Shown here piece by piece: positions 25,186-32,572 of a stretch of DNA of 64,000 nt. The position numbers and the translations under genes are program-made. Under the pieces are notes generated by a model. It saw only the letters and a program-made list of their open reading frames with translations, had not been told where the DNA came from and searched no databases. Origin of the DNA: Streptomyces sp. NBC_00414 (GTDB taxonomy: Bacteria; Actinomycetota; Actinomycetes; Streptomycetales; Streptomycetaceae); NCBI RefSeq assembly GCF_036038375.1, contig NZ_CP107935.1, positions 5,890,001 through 5,954,000 on the forward strand, written 5' to 3'. Positions within the stretch are counted from its first letter, which is position 1, and every line of letters begins with the position of its first letter.

Positions 25186-26090
25186 GCAGCGCATCAGCGG
25201 CGATCCCGCAGCCGCAGCCGGGCCGGACCAAGGCGTTCCTGCGCCTCGTCATGATCGAGCACTCCGTGTTCGCGCTGCCGTTCGCGTACATCGCGGCACT
25301 GACGGCCATGTTCCTGACGGACGGCAACATCCAGTGGGGCCGGCTGTTCCTCGTCACCGTGGCGATGGTCGGGCTGCGCACCTTCGCGATGGCCGTGAAC
25401 CGGATCATCGACCGGGAGATCGACGCCCGCAATCCGCGTACGGCCCACCGTGAGCTGGTTACCGGCGCGATGTCGGTGAAGCACGCCTGGACGGGCGCGC
25501 TGGTGGCCCTGGTGTTCTTCCTGGGCGCGGCGGCGCTGCTGAACCCCCTGTGCCTGGCGCTGGCGCCCATCGCGGTGATCCCGATGGTGGTCTACCCGTA
25601 CGGCAAGCGGTTCACGAACTTCCCGCAGGCCATCCTGGGTCTCGCCCAGGCGATGGGCCCGATCGGCGGCTGGCTGGCGATCACCGGCGAGTGGTCGTGG
25701 GACGCCGTGATCCTGGGCCTCGCGGTCGGTGTCTGGATCGGCGGCTTCGACCTGATCTACGCCTGCCAGGACGTGCAGACGGACCGCGAGGTCGGCGTGA
25801 AGTCGGTCCCGGCGCGCTTCGGCATCCAGGCCGCGATCTGGGGCGCCCGCGGCTGCCACGCCGTGACCACGGGCCTCCTGGTCTGGTACGCGCTGGCCAC
25901 CGACGCGGGAGTCTTCTTCTGGCTGGGCCTGCTGATCGTCGCGGGCGCGTTCCTGTACGAGCACAGCATCGTCCGCCCGACCGACCTGTCCCGCCTGAAC
26001 CGGGCGTTCTTCCAGGTCAACGGCTTCATCGGCATCGCGCTGTTCGCGTGCGCGCTGCTGGACCTGCTCGTTCGGGGGCTCACCGTCTGA
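25182..26090 (+). CDS. mqnP: UbiA-family prenyltransferase of menaquinone biosynthesis
   Basis: A 302 aa membrane prenyltransferase. The first Asp-rich motif is N-R-I-I-D-R-E-I-D (residues 73-81) and the second is in YACQDVQTDRE (near 195), both needed for Mg-diphosphate binding, among about nine helices. It attaches the polyprenyl chain to the naphthoate-type ring in the futalosine pathway. The real start is GTG 25182, overlapping the mqnL stop; the open frame extends upstream to 25074 inside mqnL. Confidence 0.93.
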   Translation: MSSASAAIPQPQPGRTKAFLRLVMIEHSVFALPFAYIAALTAMFLTDGNIQWGRLFLVTVAMVGLRTFAMAVNRIIDREIDARNPRTAHRELVTGAMSVKHAWTGALVALVFFLGAAALLNPLCLALAPIAVIPMVVYPYGKRFTNFPQAILGLAQAMGPIGGWLAITGEWSWDAVILGLAVGVWIGGFDLIYACQDVQTDREVGVKSVPARFGIQAAIWGARGCHAVTTGLLVWYALATDAGVFFWLGLLIVAGAFLYEHSIVRPTDLSRLNRAFFQVNGFIGIALFACALLDLLVRGLTV

Positions 26091-26121
26091 CGGACGGGCC
26101 GCATACATGGCAGCCCGTCCG
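26091..26121. terminator. Hairpin after mqnP, within a common Streptomyces repeat
   Basis: CGGACGGGC (26091-26099) and GCCCGTCCG (26113-26121) form a 9-bp perfect stem with a 13-base loop right after the mqnP stop. The right arm runs on as GGCGTTCGAGGACGAG, which I recognise as a widespread Streptomyces intergenic sequence. It probably ends the mqnL-mqnP transcript, convergent with the MarR gene. Confidence 0.75.
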
Positions 26122-26198
26122 GCGTTCGAGGACGAGCGCGCAAGCGCGATCGCGGTGATCTGGGCCGGTGTCCACCGGGCAGGGACAGGCGCGGCGTC

Positions 26199-26678
26199 TC
26201 ACTCGCTGCCGGGGACCCGGCCACCGTGTGCCTTGATCGACTGCTCGATCGCGTACGCGGTCGTGGTGAACGTCTCGATCTGTTCCGCCGTCAGGTCTCG
26301 GACGGAGATCTCCTCCAGCGTCCGCCACATCTCGGTGATGGGCGCGCGCAGGGCGCGGCCCGCGTCGGTCAGGCGGACGACCAGGGCGCGCCGGTCGTGC
26401 TCGGCGGGTTCCCGGGTGAGGAGCCCGGCCTCCTGCATGCGGCGCAGCGACTTGGAGACGGTCGAGTGGTCGAGGCCGACGCCCTCCAGGAGTTCGGACT
26501 GCGTCTGCCCGTCGCGGTCGAAGAGCTGCATCAGCAGCAGTTCCTGCCCCGGGTGCAGGTTCATGGCCCGGAGCATGGCGGCGGCGTGGCCGCGATGGGT
26601 GCGGGCGAGTACGAAGACGGCGTAGCTGAGGCGTCCGTCGCGCGCCGTGCTCGGGGGCGTGGATGCGGGATCGGTCAT
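26199..26678 (-). CDS. MarR family transcriptional regulator
   Basis: A 159 aa MarR-type regulator. The winged helix is in LLMQLFDRDGQTQSELLEGVGLDHSTVSKSLRRMQEAGLLTREPAEHDRRALVVRLT, with helices for dimerisation on both sides. ATG 26678 follows GAGGAGC, and that site overlaps the stop codon of an upstream gene remnant. It probably controls the oxidoreductase gene at 26954-27868, whose promoter carries two palindromes of the kind MarR proteins bind. Confidence 0.9.
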   Translation of the reverse strand: MTDPASTPPSTARDGRLSYAVFVLARTHRGHAAAMLRAMNLHPGQELLLMQLFDRDGQTQSELLEGVGLDHSTVSKSLRRMQEAGLLTREPAEHDRRALVVRLTDAGRALRAPITEMWRTLEEISVRDLTAEQIETFTTTAYAIEQSIKAHGGRVPGSE

Positions 26679-26687
26679 CGCTGCTCC

Positions 26688-26861
26688 TCAGGCGGCTCGG
26701 GCGGGGTAGTCGGTTTGTCCGGTCGCGCCGCCGCTGCAGAAGGTGGTCGGGTCGGGGCTGTTCAGCGGCGATCCGGAGCGTATCCGGTCGACCGGATCGG
26801 GGTTGGCCAGGGCCGTGGCGCCGACGGTGACGATGTCGGCCCGGCCTTCGGCGATGTCCTT
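26688..26861 (-). pseudogene. Remnant of an old yellow enzyme (alkene reductase), C-terminus only
   Basis: Read on the minus strand, the frame ending at the TGA of 26690-26688 gives ...AEGRADIVTVGATALANPD followed by PVDRIRSGSPLNSPDPTTFC and GGATGQTDYPA. This is the C-terminal ~55 residues of the OYE/xenobiotic reductase family (usual pattern: GRAD-x6-ANPDL-xRLRxGxPLN-x2-DPxTFYGGG-x-GYTDYP). The FMN barrel that should precede it (about 300 residues) is missing; the next gene follows almost at once. No start codon with a ribosome site is present. It is a decayed gene whose stop still overlaps the MarR ribosome site. Confidence 0.8.
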
Positions 26862-26953
26862 GGCAGGAATGCGCGGGGCCGTGCAGGTTCGGGGCGGTCT
26901 CCCGGGCCCCCGGGTACGGTCCGGGGGCTCGCGGAGCCAACTCCTCGGGAGGG

Positions 26954-27868
26954 TCAGGCGACGGTGAGGACGAGCTTTCCGCGGCCGTGCCCGCTGTCGC
27001 TGGCCTGCTGTGCCTTGGCCGCGTCGGCCAGCGGGTAGGTCGCGCCGACCGTGAGCACCAGGTCGCCGTCGGCGGCCTGTCGGGCGAGTTCGGCGAGGCG
27101 GGTGGCGGAGCGCCGCTGCGGGCCCTCGGCGAAGACGATGCCGAGTTCGCGGGCCCGGAAGTCGGCGGTGGTGACGATCCGGTCGGTGGTGCCGCGCAGG
27201 GTGATGGAGTCCTCCAGCGCGCCCTTGCCCGCGGCGTCGAACACGGCGTCCACGCCGTTCGGGGCGAGTGCGCGGACCCGCTCGACCAGGCCGTCCCCGT
27301 AGACCAGCGCGGTGGCGCCGAGCGAGGTGACGTACTCCTGGTTGTTCGGGCCCGCGGTGCCGATGACGTGGGCGCCGCGGGCGACGGCGAGCTGGACGGC
27401 GACGGTGCCCAGCGCGCCGGACGCGCCGTGGATCAGCAAGGTCTCGCCGGCCTTGACGTCGAGGAGGTCCAGGACGCGGTCGGCGCCGTCGCCGGCCACG
27501 GGCAGCGCGGCCGCGTGGGTCCAGTCCAGGCCGGCCGGCTTGGGCGCGAGGACGGCCTGGTCGGCCAGCGCGTACTGGGCGTACGAGCCGGTGTCGGACC
27601 AGCCCAGTACCTCGTCGCCCACCTTGAGCTGGTCGACGCCTTCACCGAGGGCGTCGACGGTTCCGGCGATCTCGCCGCCGGGGACGGCGGGCAGGGTGGT
27701 GGGGAAGATGGCCTCCATGATCCCGGAGCGGATCTTTCCGTCGACCGGGTTGACGCCTGCCGCCCGGACACGGACGCGGACCTGGCCGGGACCGGGCCGG
27801 GGCACCTCCCTCTCCGCCTCGTGCAGGACCTCGGTGCCGCCGAACGCGTCGAAAACGATGGCCTTCAT
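26954..27868 (-). CDS. NADPH-dependent oxidoreductase of the quinone reductase (MDR) family
   Basis: A 304 aa zinc-free medium-chain reductase. It starts MKAIVFDAFGGTEVLHEAE, has the MDR groES-like half, and the nucleotide-binding loop LLIHGASGALGTVAVQLAVARGAHVIG with an AxGxxG-type Rossmann motif. Such enzymes reduce quinones or alpha,beta-unsaturated carbonyls with NADPH. ATG 27868 follows GAAGGAGA; the longer frame to 27937 runs through the operator. Together with the decayed OYE and the MarR gene it forms an electrophile-response cassette placed inside the menaquinone gene cluster. Confidence 0.9.
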   Translation of the reverse strand: MKAIVFDAFGGTEVLHEAEREVPRPGPGQVRVRVRAAGVNPVDGKIRSGIMEAIFPTTLPAVPGGEIAGTVDALGEGVDQLKVGDEVLGWSDTGSYAQYALADQAVLAPKPAGLDWTHAAALPVAGDGADRVLDLLDVKAGETLLIHGASGALGTVAVQLAVARGAHVIGTAGPNNQEYVTSLGATALVYGDGLVERVRALAPNGVDAVFDAAGKGALEDSITLRGTTDRIVTTADFRARELGIVFAEGPQRRSATRLAELARQAADGDLVLTVGATYPLADAAKAQQASDSGHGRGKLVLTVA

Positions 27869-27908
27869 GACTGCGTCTCCTTCAGTGAGCCGGTCTGGTG
27901 GCCCGCAT

Positions 27909-27960
27909 TTACGTGGCCAGCCACATAAAAGTAGCACCGATTATGTGGCTAGCCAAGTAT
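27909..27960 (-). promoter_or_regulatory. Promoter with two MarR-type operators
   Basis: On the minus strand TTGGCT (27956-27951) and TACTTT (27933-27928) are 17 bases apart, a good -35/-10 pair for the oxidoreductase gene. Two similar palindromes overlap it: TTACGTGGCCAGCCACATAA at 27909-27928, near-perfect, and TTATGTGGCTAGCCAAGTAT at 27941-27960. Their centres are 32 bp apart, about three helical turns. One covers the -35 and the other touches the -10 and start point, an ideal arrangement for repression by a dimeric regulator, most likely the MarR protein at 26199. Confidence 0.8.
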
Positions 27961-28102
27961 TGGAGTGGAGGTGTTTCCGTCGCAGCCGCGGCGGCGTCTT
28001 TTGCGGTCCCGGTGCGCGTGCCCTGAGCGTCGGCCCGCCGCTCGGCGGGCCGGCACTCGGCGCCGCCCGGCCGCCCGTTGGCCCGAAGGCGCGCCACCAG
28101 TC

Positions 28103-28137
28103 CTGAGTCAGTGGCGTCGCGCCGGTAGGCTCAAGGT
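28103..28137 (+). promoter_or_regulatory. Probable leaderless promoter of mqnM
   Basis: CTGAGT (28103-28108) and TAGGCT (28126-28131) are 17 bases apart and the GTG start lies six bases after the -10 box. No ribosome site exists, so the mRNA probably starts at the initiation codon. Confidence 0.55.
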
Positions 28138-28812
28138 GTGAACGCAGGAGAAACAGAGCGTCGGCCTTGGATCGTGGGGGTCTCCGGCGCGTCCGGAACG
28201 CCGTATGCCGCCGCCGTGCTGCGTGCTCTCCTCGCGGCCGGGGAGAGTGTCGACCTCGTCGTCTCGCGGGCCTCGCGGCTCACCCTGCTCGACGAGACCG
28301 GGATCAGCTTCCGGGACGCCCACTGGCAGGACGACCTGCGGGAGTGGCTCGGCCGGGGGGCCGACGGCAAGCCCGGCACGTTCGCGGTGGACGTCGACGA
28401 CGTACGGCACTGGAGCGCGGGGGACCTCGCGGCGGGGCCGTCCTCCGGCTCGTACCCTGCCAAAGGCATGCTCATCGTGCCCGCCTCCACCGCCTGTGTC
28501 GCCGGAGTCGCGCTCGGCCTCTCCAAGGATCTGCTGCAGCGCGCCGCGAGCGTCACGCTCAAGGAGAGGCGGAGGCTGGTCGTCGCCGTCAGGGAGACCC
28601 CGCTGAACGGGCAGACCCTGCGTCACCTGGTGACCCTCGACGACGCGGGCGCGACCGTGCTGCCGGCCTCCCCGGCGTTCTACGCGGGGGCCACGCACAT
28701 CCAGGGCCTGGTGGACTTCGTCGCCGGACGGATGCTGGACGCGACGGGCGTCGGGCACACGCTCTACCGCCGCTGGGAGGGCGAACTCGGCGGCGGCTCC
28801 CGCACCACCTGA
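28138..28812 (+). CDS. mqnM: UbiX-family flavin prenyltransferase
   Basis: A 224 aa UbiX-type enzyme that joins a dimethylallyl group to FMN, making the cofactor for UbiD-type decarboxylases. The FMN-binding start WIVGVSGASGTPYAAAVLRAL and the core MLIVPASTACVAGVALGLSKDLLQRAASVTLKERRRLVVAVRETPLN are typical. Its partner is MqnL at 23725. The GTG start at 28138 directly follows a -10 box. Confidence 0.92.
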   Translation: MNAGETERRPWIVGVSGASGTPYAAAVLRALLAAGESVDLVVSRASRLTLLDETGISFRDAHWQDDLREWLGRGADGKPGTFAVDVDDVRHWSAGDLAAGPSSGSYPAKGMLIVPASTACVAGVALGLSKDLLQRAASVTLKERRRLVVAVRETPLNGQTLRHLVTLDDAGATVLPASPAFYAGATHIQGLVDFVAGRMLDATGVGHTLYRRWEGELGGGSRTT

Positions 28813-28874
28813 GCACGGCATCACCCGAGCACAGCGGTAACAGAGCACTGCGGTACCAGAGCAACGCGCAACGC
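28811..28874. repeat. Four-copy 16-bp tandem repeat
   Basis: Units starting at 28811, 28827, 28843 and 28859 are exactly 16 bases each and all begin GAGCA. The middle two are closest to each other (GAGCACAGCGGTAACA and GAGCACTGCGGTACCA). The array fills the space between the mqnM stop and the Lrp gene and could carry binding sites for that regulator. Confidence 0.8.
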
Positions 28875-28927
28875 GGCAGTACCCACTCATCACTTCAGGA
28901 ACTTTTCAGCGGAAGGCTATCGATCGC

Positions 28928-29383
28928 ATGGACGCGGTGGACAGGCAGCTCATCCAGGCTCTCAGGGAGAACGGCCGGGCCTCCTACGCGGAGCTGGGAC
29001 GCCTCGTCGGACTGTCGGGGCCCAGCGTCACCGACCGCATCAACCGCCTGGAGGCGGCCGGTGTCATCACCGGCTACCGCGCGACGGTCGACTCGGCCTC
29101 GCTCGGACTCGGCGTCATCGCCCTCATCGGCATCTCGCTCTCCGACGCCGCCGACCACGAGGACGTGGCACGCCGGATGAAGGACCTCGGCGAGATCGAG
29201 GACTGCTGGTTCATCGCCGGTGACGACTCCTACATGCTCAAGGTCCGGGCGTCCGACGTGGACGGCCTGGAGCGGACCATCCGCCGGCTGTCCGGGACCA
29301 AGGGCGTCTCCAGGACCCGTACGACCATCGTGCTCTCCACGAAGTGGGAGAACCGGGTCGGCGAGCTGCCCGAGGAGGAGTAG
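28928..29383 (+). CDS. Lrp/AsnC family transcriptional regulator
   Basis: A 151 aa Lrp/AsnC protein. The helix-turn-helix is in VDRQLIQALRENGRASYAELGRLVGLSGPSVTDRINRLEAAGVITGYRATVD, and the RAM ligand-binding domain follows (GVIALIGISLSD ... DCWFIAGDDSYMLKVRASDVDGLERTIRRLS). It lies between mqnM and mqnE on the same strand, so it may be co-transcribed or regulate these genes. Confidence 0.92.
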   Translation: MDAVDRQLIQALRENGRASYAELGRLVGLSGPSVTDRINRLEAAGVITGYRATVDSASLGLGVIALIGISLSDAADHEDVARRMKDLGEIEDCWFIAGDDSYMLKVRASDVDGLERTIRRLSGTKGVSRTRTTIVLSTKWENRVGELPEEE

Positions 29384-29468
29384 GACGGGCGCGGGAGTAC
29401 GGTTGGCAGAGCTTGTCGCAGGTCACGCACGTGACGTAGTCACGCAGGTCACAGGGAGAGGTACACGC

Positions 29469-30632
29469 ATGGACGTCGGGCTCAAGCGCGAGCTGGAGGA
29501 CAAGGTCCGGGCCGGTGAGCGGCTGACCCGCGAGGACGGCATCGCGCTCTACGAGTCGGACGACCTGGCCTGGCTGGGCGGGCTCGCCCACGAGGTGCGT
29601 ACCCGTAAGAACGGTGACGTCGTCCACTTCAACGTCAACCGCCACCTCAACATGACGAACGTGTGCACCGCGTCGTGCGCCTACTGCTCGTTCCAGCGGA
29701 AGCCGGGCGAGAAGGACGCGTACACGATGCGCATCGAGGAGGCGGTGAAGCTCGCCAAGGCGATGGAGGGCGAGAACCTCACCGAGCTGCACATCGTCAA
29801 CGGGCTCCACCCCAACCTGCCGTGGCGCTACTACCCGCGCTCGCTCAGCGAACTGAAAAAGGCCCTCCCGAACGTCTCCCTGAAGGCCTTCACGGCCACG
29901 GAGATCCACCACTTCGAGACGATCTCCGGGCTCAGCGCCTCCGAGATCCTCGACGAGCTGATCGACGCGGGTCTCGAATCCCTGACCGGCGGCGGCGCGG
30001 AGATCTTCGACTGGGAGGTCCGGCAGCACATCGTCGACCACCGCACCCACTGGGAGGACTGGTCGCGCATCCACCGCCTCGCGCACGAGAAGGGTCTGAA
30101 GACCCCGTGCACGATGCTGTACGGGCACATCGAGGAGCCCCGCCACCGGGTCGACCACGTGCTGCGGCTGCGTGAGCTGCAGGACGAGACCGGCGGTTTC
30201 CAGGTCTTCATCCCGCTGCGCTACCAGCACGACTTCGTGGACATGAAGGACGGCAAGGTCCGCAACCGCCTCCAGGCGCGTACGCAGATGGCGACCGGCG
30301 CGGAAGCGCTGAAGACCTTCGCGGTCTCCCGGCTGCTCTTCGACAACGTGCCGCACGTCAAGGTCTTCTGGGTCATGCACGGCGTCCAGACGGCCCAGCT
30401 AGCCCTTCAGCACGGTGCGGACGACATGGACGGCTCGGTCGTCGAGTACAAGATCACGCACGACGCCGACAACTACGGCACGCCGAACAAGCTGACCCGC
30501 GAGGATCTGCTCGACCTGATCCGCGACGCGGGGTTCCGGCCGGTCGAGCGGAACACCCGGTACGAGATCATCCGTGAGTACGAGCCCGCCCCCGCGGACC
30601 GGCGGGAGACTCCCCAGCCGATGCGGCTCTGA
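29469..30632 (+). CDS. mqnE: Aminofutalosine synthase
   Basis: A 387 aa radical SAM enzyme that joins 3-[(1-carboxyvinyl)oxy]benzoate to adenosine, forming aminofutalosine in menaquinone synthesis. The cluster motif C-x3-C-x2-C is at residues 66, 70 and 73 (NVCTASCAYCSF). The FQVFIPLRYQHDFVDM and VKVFWVMHGVQTAQLALQHGADDMDGSVVEYKITHDA segments are family-specific. ATG 29469 has GGGAGAGG upstream; the frame is open further up but overlaps the lrp gene. Confidence 0.95.
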   Translation: MDVGLKRELEDKVRAGERLTREDGIALYESDDLAWLGGLAHEVRTRKNGDVVHFNVNRHLNMTNVCTASCAYCSFQRKPGEKDAYTMRIEEAVKLAKAMEGENLTELHIVNGLHPNLPWRYYPRSLSELKKALPNVSLKAFTATEIHHFETISGLSASEILDELIDAGLESLTGGGAEIFDWEVRQHIVDHRTHWEDWSRIHRLAHEKGLKTPCTMLYGHIEEPRHRVDHVLRLRELQDETGGFQVFIPLRYQHDFVDMKDGKVRNRLQARTQMATGAEALKTFAVSRLLFDNVPHVKVFWVMHGVQTAQLALQHGADDMDGSVVEYKITHDADNYGTPNKLTREDLLDLIRDAGFRPVERNTRYEIIREYEPAPADRRETPQPMRL

Positions 30633-30647
30633 CTCTCAGGGCCTCCG

Positions 30648-30667
30648 GCCCCTGGGTACCCAGGGGC
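30648..30667. terminator. Perfect 20-bp palindrome after mqnE
   Basis: GCCCCTGGGTACCCAGGGGC lies 16 bases after the mqnE stop. It fuses with a copy of the common repeat (GGGGCGCGGGGAACTGCGC) and is followed by a second inverted repeat, GGGGGCGGAGCCCCC, near 30692-30706. Together they probably end the mqnE transcript. Confidence 0.7.
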
Positions 30668-30765
30668 GCGGGGAACTGCGCACCGGGGGCGAGGGGGCGG
30701 AGCCCCCATGTGGTGACGGGACGGGCAGGGGCGGCGGGGGCGAGGAAAAGCGTCTCAGGAGCCAC

Positions 30766-30801
30766 TTGAGTCACGGCCGGGGTAATGACTAGCCTGGCCG
30801 C
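30766..30801 (+). promoter_or_regulatory. Leaderless promoter of an acetyltransferase gene
   Basis: TTGAGT (30766-30771) and TAGCCT (30790-30795) are 18 bases apart, and the ATG at 30802 starts seven bases after the end of the -10 box. No ribosome site is present. This is the clearest leaderless arrangement in the window. Confidence 0.7.
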
Positions 30802-31335
30802 ATGGCCCTTACGTTCGAGCTCGACCCCTCCGTCGACTTCGCCCTCCGTGACGGAATACTCGACCTCTGGGCCGACGTCTCCAACGCGGGCGGCTCCGTC
30901 GGCTTCGTACCCCCCGTCGCACGCGAAACGGTACGACCGGAACTCGTCAGACACTTCGTCGCGATGGCCGAGGGCCGCACCCGCCTCCTGATCGGCCGCG
31001 ACGAGGACGGATCCGTCGCGGCGACCGCCTTCCTCACCCACAACACCCACCGCCTGATGACGCACTGGCTGTGGCTCTACACGGTGATGGTGCACCCGAG
31101 GCACCAGGGCATGGGCTACGGCCGCGACCTGCTCGAAGCCGCCGCCGACGCCGCCCGCGGCTTCGAGGGCATAGAGGCGATACGGCTCACCTGCCGCGGC
31201 GGCGAGGGCCTGGAGCGTTTCTACGGCTCGTGCGGTTACAAGGAGGTCGGCCGCGTACCGGACGCGATCAGGGTGGCGCCGGGCGACGAACGGGACGACA
31301 TCACGATGCTGCTGTCGCTGGGTCGCGTCCACTAG
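30802..31335 (+). CDS. GNAT family N-acetyltransferase
   Basis: A 177 aa acetyltransferase. The CoA-binding loop is in VMVHPRHQGMGYGRDLLEAAADAA (R/Q-x2-G-x-G/A), preceded by a core strand LWLYTVMVHP. The C-terminal GGEGLERFYGSCGYKEVGRVPDAIRV is the usual last strand pair. The substrate is unknown. It is probably translated from a leaderless mRNA. Confidence 0.88.
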   Translation: MALTFELDPSVDFALRDGILDLWADVSNAGGSVGFVPPVARETVRPELVRHFVAMAEGRTRLLIGRDEDGSVAATAFLTHNTHRLMTHWLWLYTVMVHPRHQGMGYGRDLLEAAADAARGFEGIEAIRLTCRGGEGLERFYGSCGYKEVGRVPDAIRVAPGDERDDITMLLSLGRVH

Positions 31336-31475
31336 AGAGCCGTCCGGAGGGGCCTTCAGGAGAAGTTGCCCGTCCGCCCCCGGAGGGCCCCGCACCCCCC
31401 TGCAAGATCGCGGCACGCCCGTGCTTCACTGGACGGTGCCCTTTGGGAAGTTCGGAACGGGAAGAGTGGATTGAG

Positions 31476-31796
31476 ATGCTCCGCTACACACTGATGCGCC
31501 TAGGGATCCTCGCGGGCTGCCTCGTGGTCGTCTGGGGCCTCGTCTACTCCGGTGTCGCCCCGCGCGGCCTCGGCGACTCGAACGGCATGTGGATCATCAT
31601 GCTCTCCCTGGTGATCTCGGCGCCCATCAGCTTCGTGGTCCTGCGCAAGGAGCGCGACCGCGCCTCGGTGCGGATCGTCGAGCGCGTCGACCGTATGAAG
31701 TCCAACCTGGAGGCCAACCGCAACCAGGAGGACGAGGCGGTGGACTCGGTGTCGACCGAGGTGTCGGGCGTCCAGGGCCGGACCTCCACCTCCTGA
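31476..31796 (+). CDS. DUF4229-type small membrane protein
   Basis: A 106 aa protein with two helices (LRYTLMRLGILAGCLVVVWGLVYSG and WIIMLSLVISAPISFVVL), then a charged tail with RKERDRASVRIVERVDRMKSNLEANRNQEDEA. This is the layout of the actinobacterial DUF4229 family, function unknown. ATG 31476 is chosen; the frame is open upstream through the preceding gene. Confidence 0.82.
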   Translation: MLRYTLMRLGILAGCLVVVWGLVYSGVAPRGLGDSNGMWIIMLSLVISAPISFVVLRKERDRASVRIVERVDRMKSNLEANRNQEDEAVDSVSTEVSGVQGRTSTS

Positions 31797-31857
31797 GGGC
31801 GACGGCGGGCCGCACTCACCCCCTGTGCAACCGCCGGCAGAACATACTCTTTCCTGT

Positions 31858-32535
31858 ATGGGTGCAGTGAAGAGCAAGCGGATGCCCCGTGCCGTGCGCG
31901 AACAGCAGATGCTGGACGCCGCCGTACGGACCTTCGGACAGCGGGGCTACCGGGCCGCGTCGATGGACGAGATCGCCGATCTGGCGGGCGTGTCCAAGCC
32001 GTTGGTCTATCTGTACCTGAACTCCAAGGAAGACCTCTTCACCGCGTGCATCCGGCGTGAGGCGGCCGCCCTGACCGCGGCCGTACGTGCCGGAGTCCGG
32101 CCGGACCTGCCCGCCGACCGCCAACTCTGGGAAGGCCTGCGGGCGTTCTTCACCCACACCGCGCAGAACCCGGACGGCTGGGCGGTGCTGCACCTCCAGG
32201 CCCGTACGCACGGGGAGCCCTTCGCCGCCGAGATCACCGCGATGCGCGAGGAGATCGTGGCGTTCGTCACCCAGCTGATCGTGGTCGCGGCGCGGGAGGC
32301 CCACCGGGACCCCTCACTGCCCGAGCGCGAGGTCGCGGGTCTCGCGGAGGCCCTCGTCGGCGCCGCCGAGTCCCTCGCCGCCTGGGCCAACGCCACCCCC
32401 GGGGTCTCCGCCCGGCAGGCCGCCGCGACCATGATGAACTTCGCCTGGGCGGGCCTGGGCGACCTGATGGAGGGGCAGCGCTGGGTGGAGGCGCCCGGGA
32501 TCGCGGAAACCGCGGAAACCGCGGCGACTGCCTGA
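31858..32535 (+). CDS. TetR family transcriptional regulator
   Basis: A 225 aa TetR regulator. The N-terminal helix-turn-helix is PRAVREQQMLDAAVRTFGQRGYRAASMDEIADLAGVSKPLVYLYLNSKEDLFTACI; the C-terminal ligand domain is helical. ATG 31858 is used; an inverted repeat CATAC-N8-GTATG (31843-31860) overlaps this start and could be a site for autoregulation. Its position next to lipid genes suggests that it controls them, with an acyl-CoA-type ligand. Confidence 0.9.
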   Translation: MGAVKSKRMPRAVREQQMLDAAVRTFGQRGYRAASMDEIADLAGVSKPLVYLYLNSKEDLFTACIRREAAALTAAVRAGVRPDLPADRQLWEGLRAFFTHTAQNPDGWAVLHLQARTHGEPFAAEITAMREEIVAFVTQLIVVAAREAHRDPSLPEREVAGLAEALVGAAESLAAWANATPGVSARQAAATMMNFAWAGLGDLMEGQRWVEAPGIAETAETAATA

Positions 32536-32572
32536 GACCCCCGGCCGCCCAGACGTCCTGCCACTGCCCCGG

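Noticed and set aside
26080..26940. 286-codon frame over the MarR gene and the pseudogene
   Set aside because: Composition is shadow-like; the MarR frame and the OYE frame explain the sequence better.
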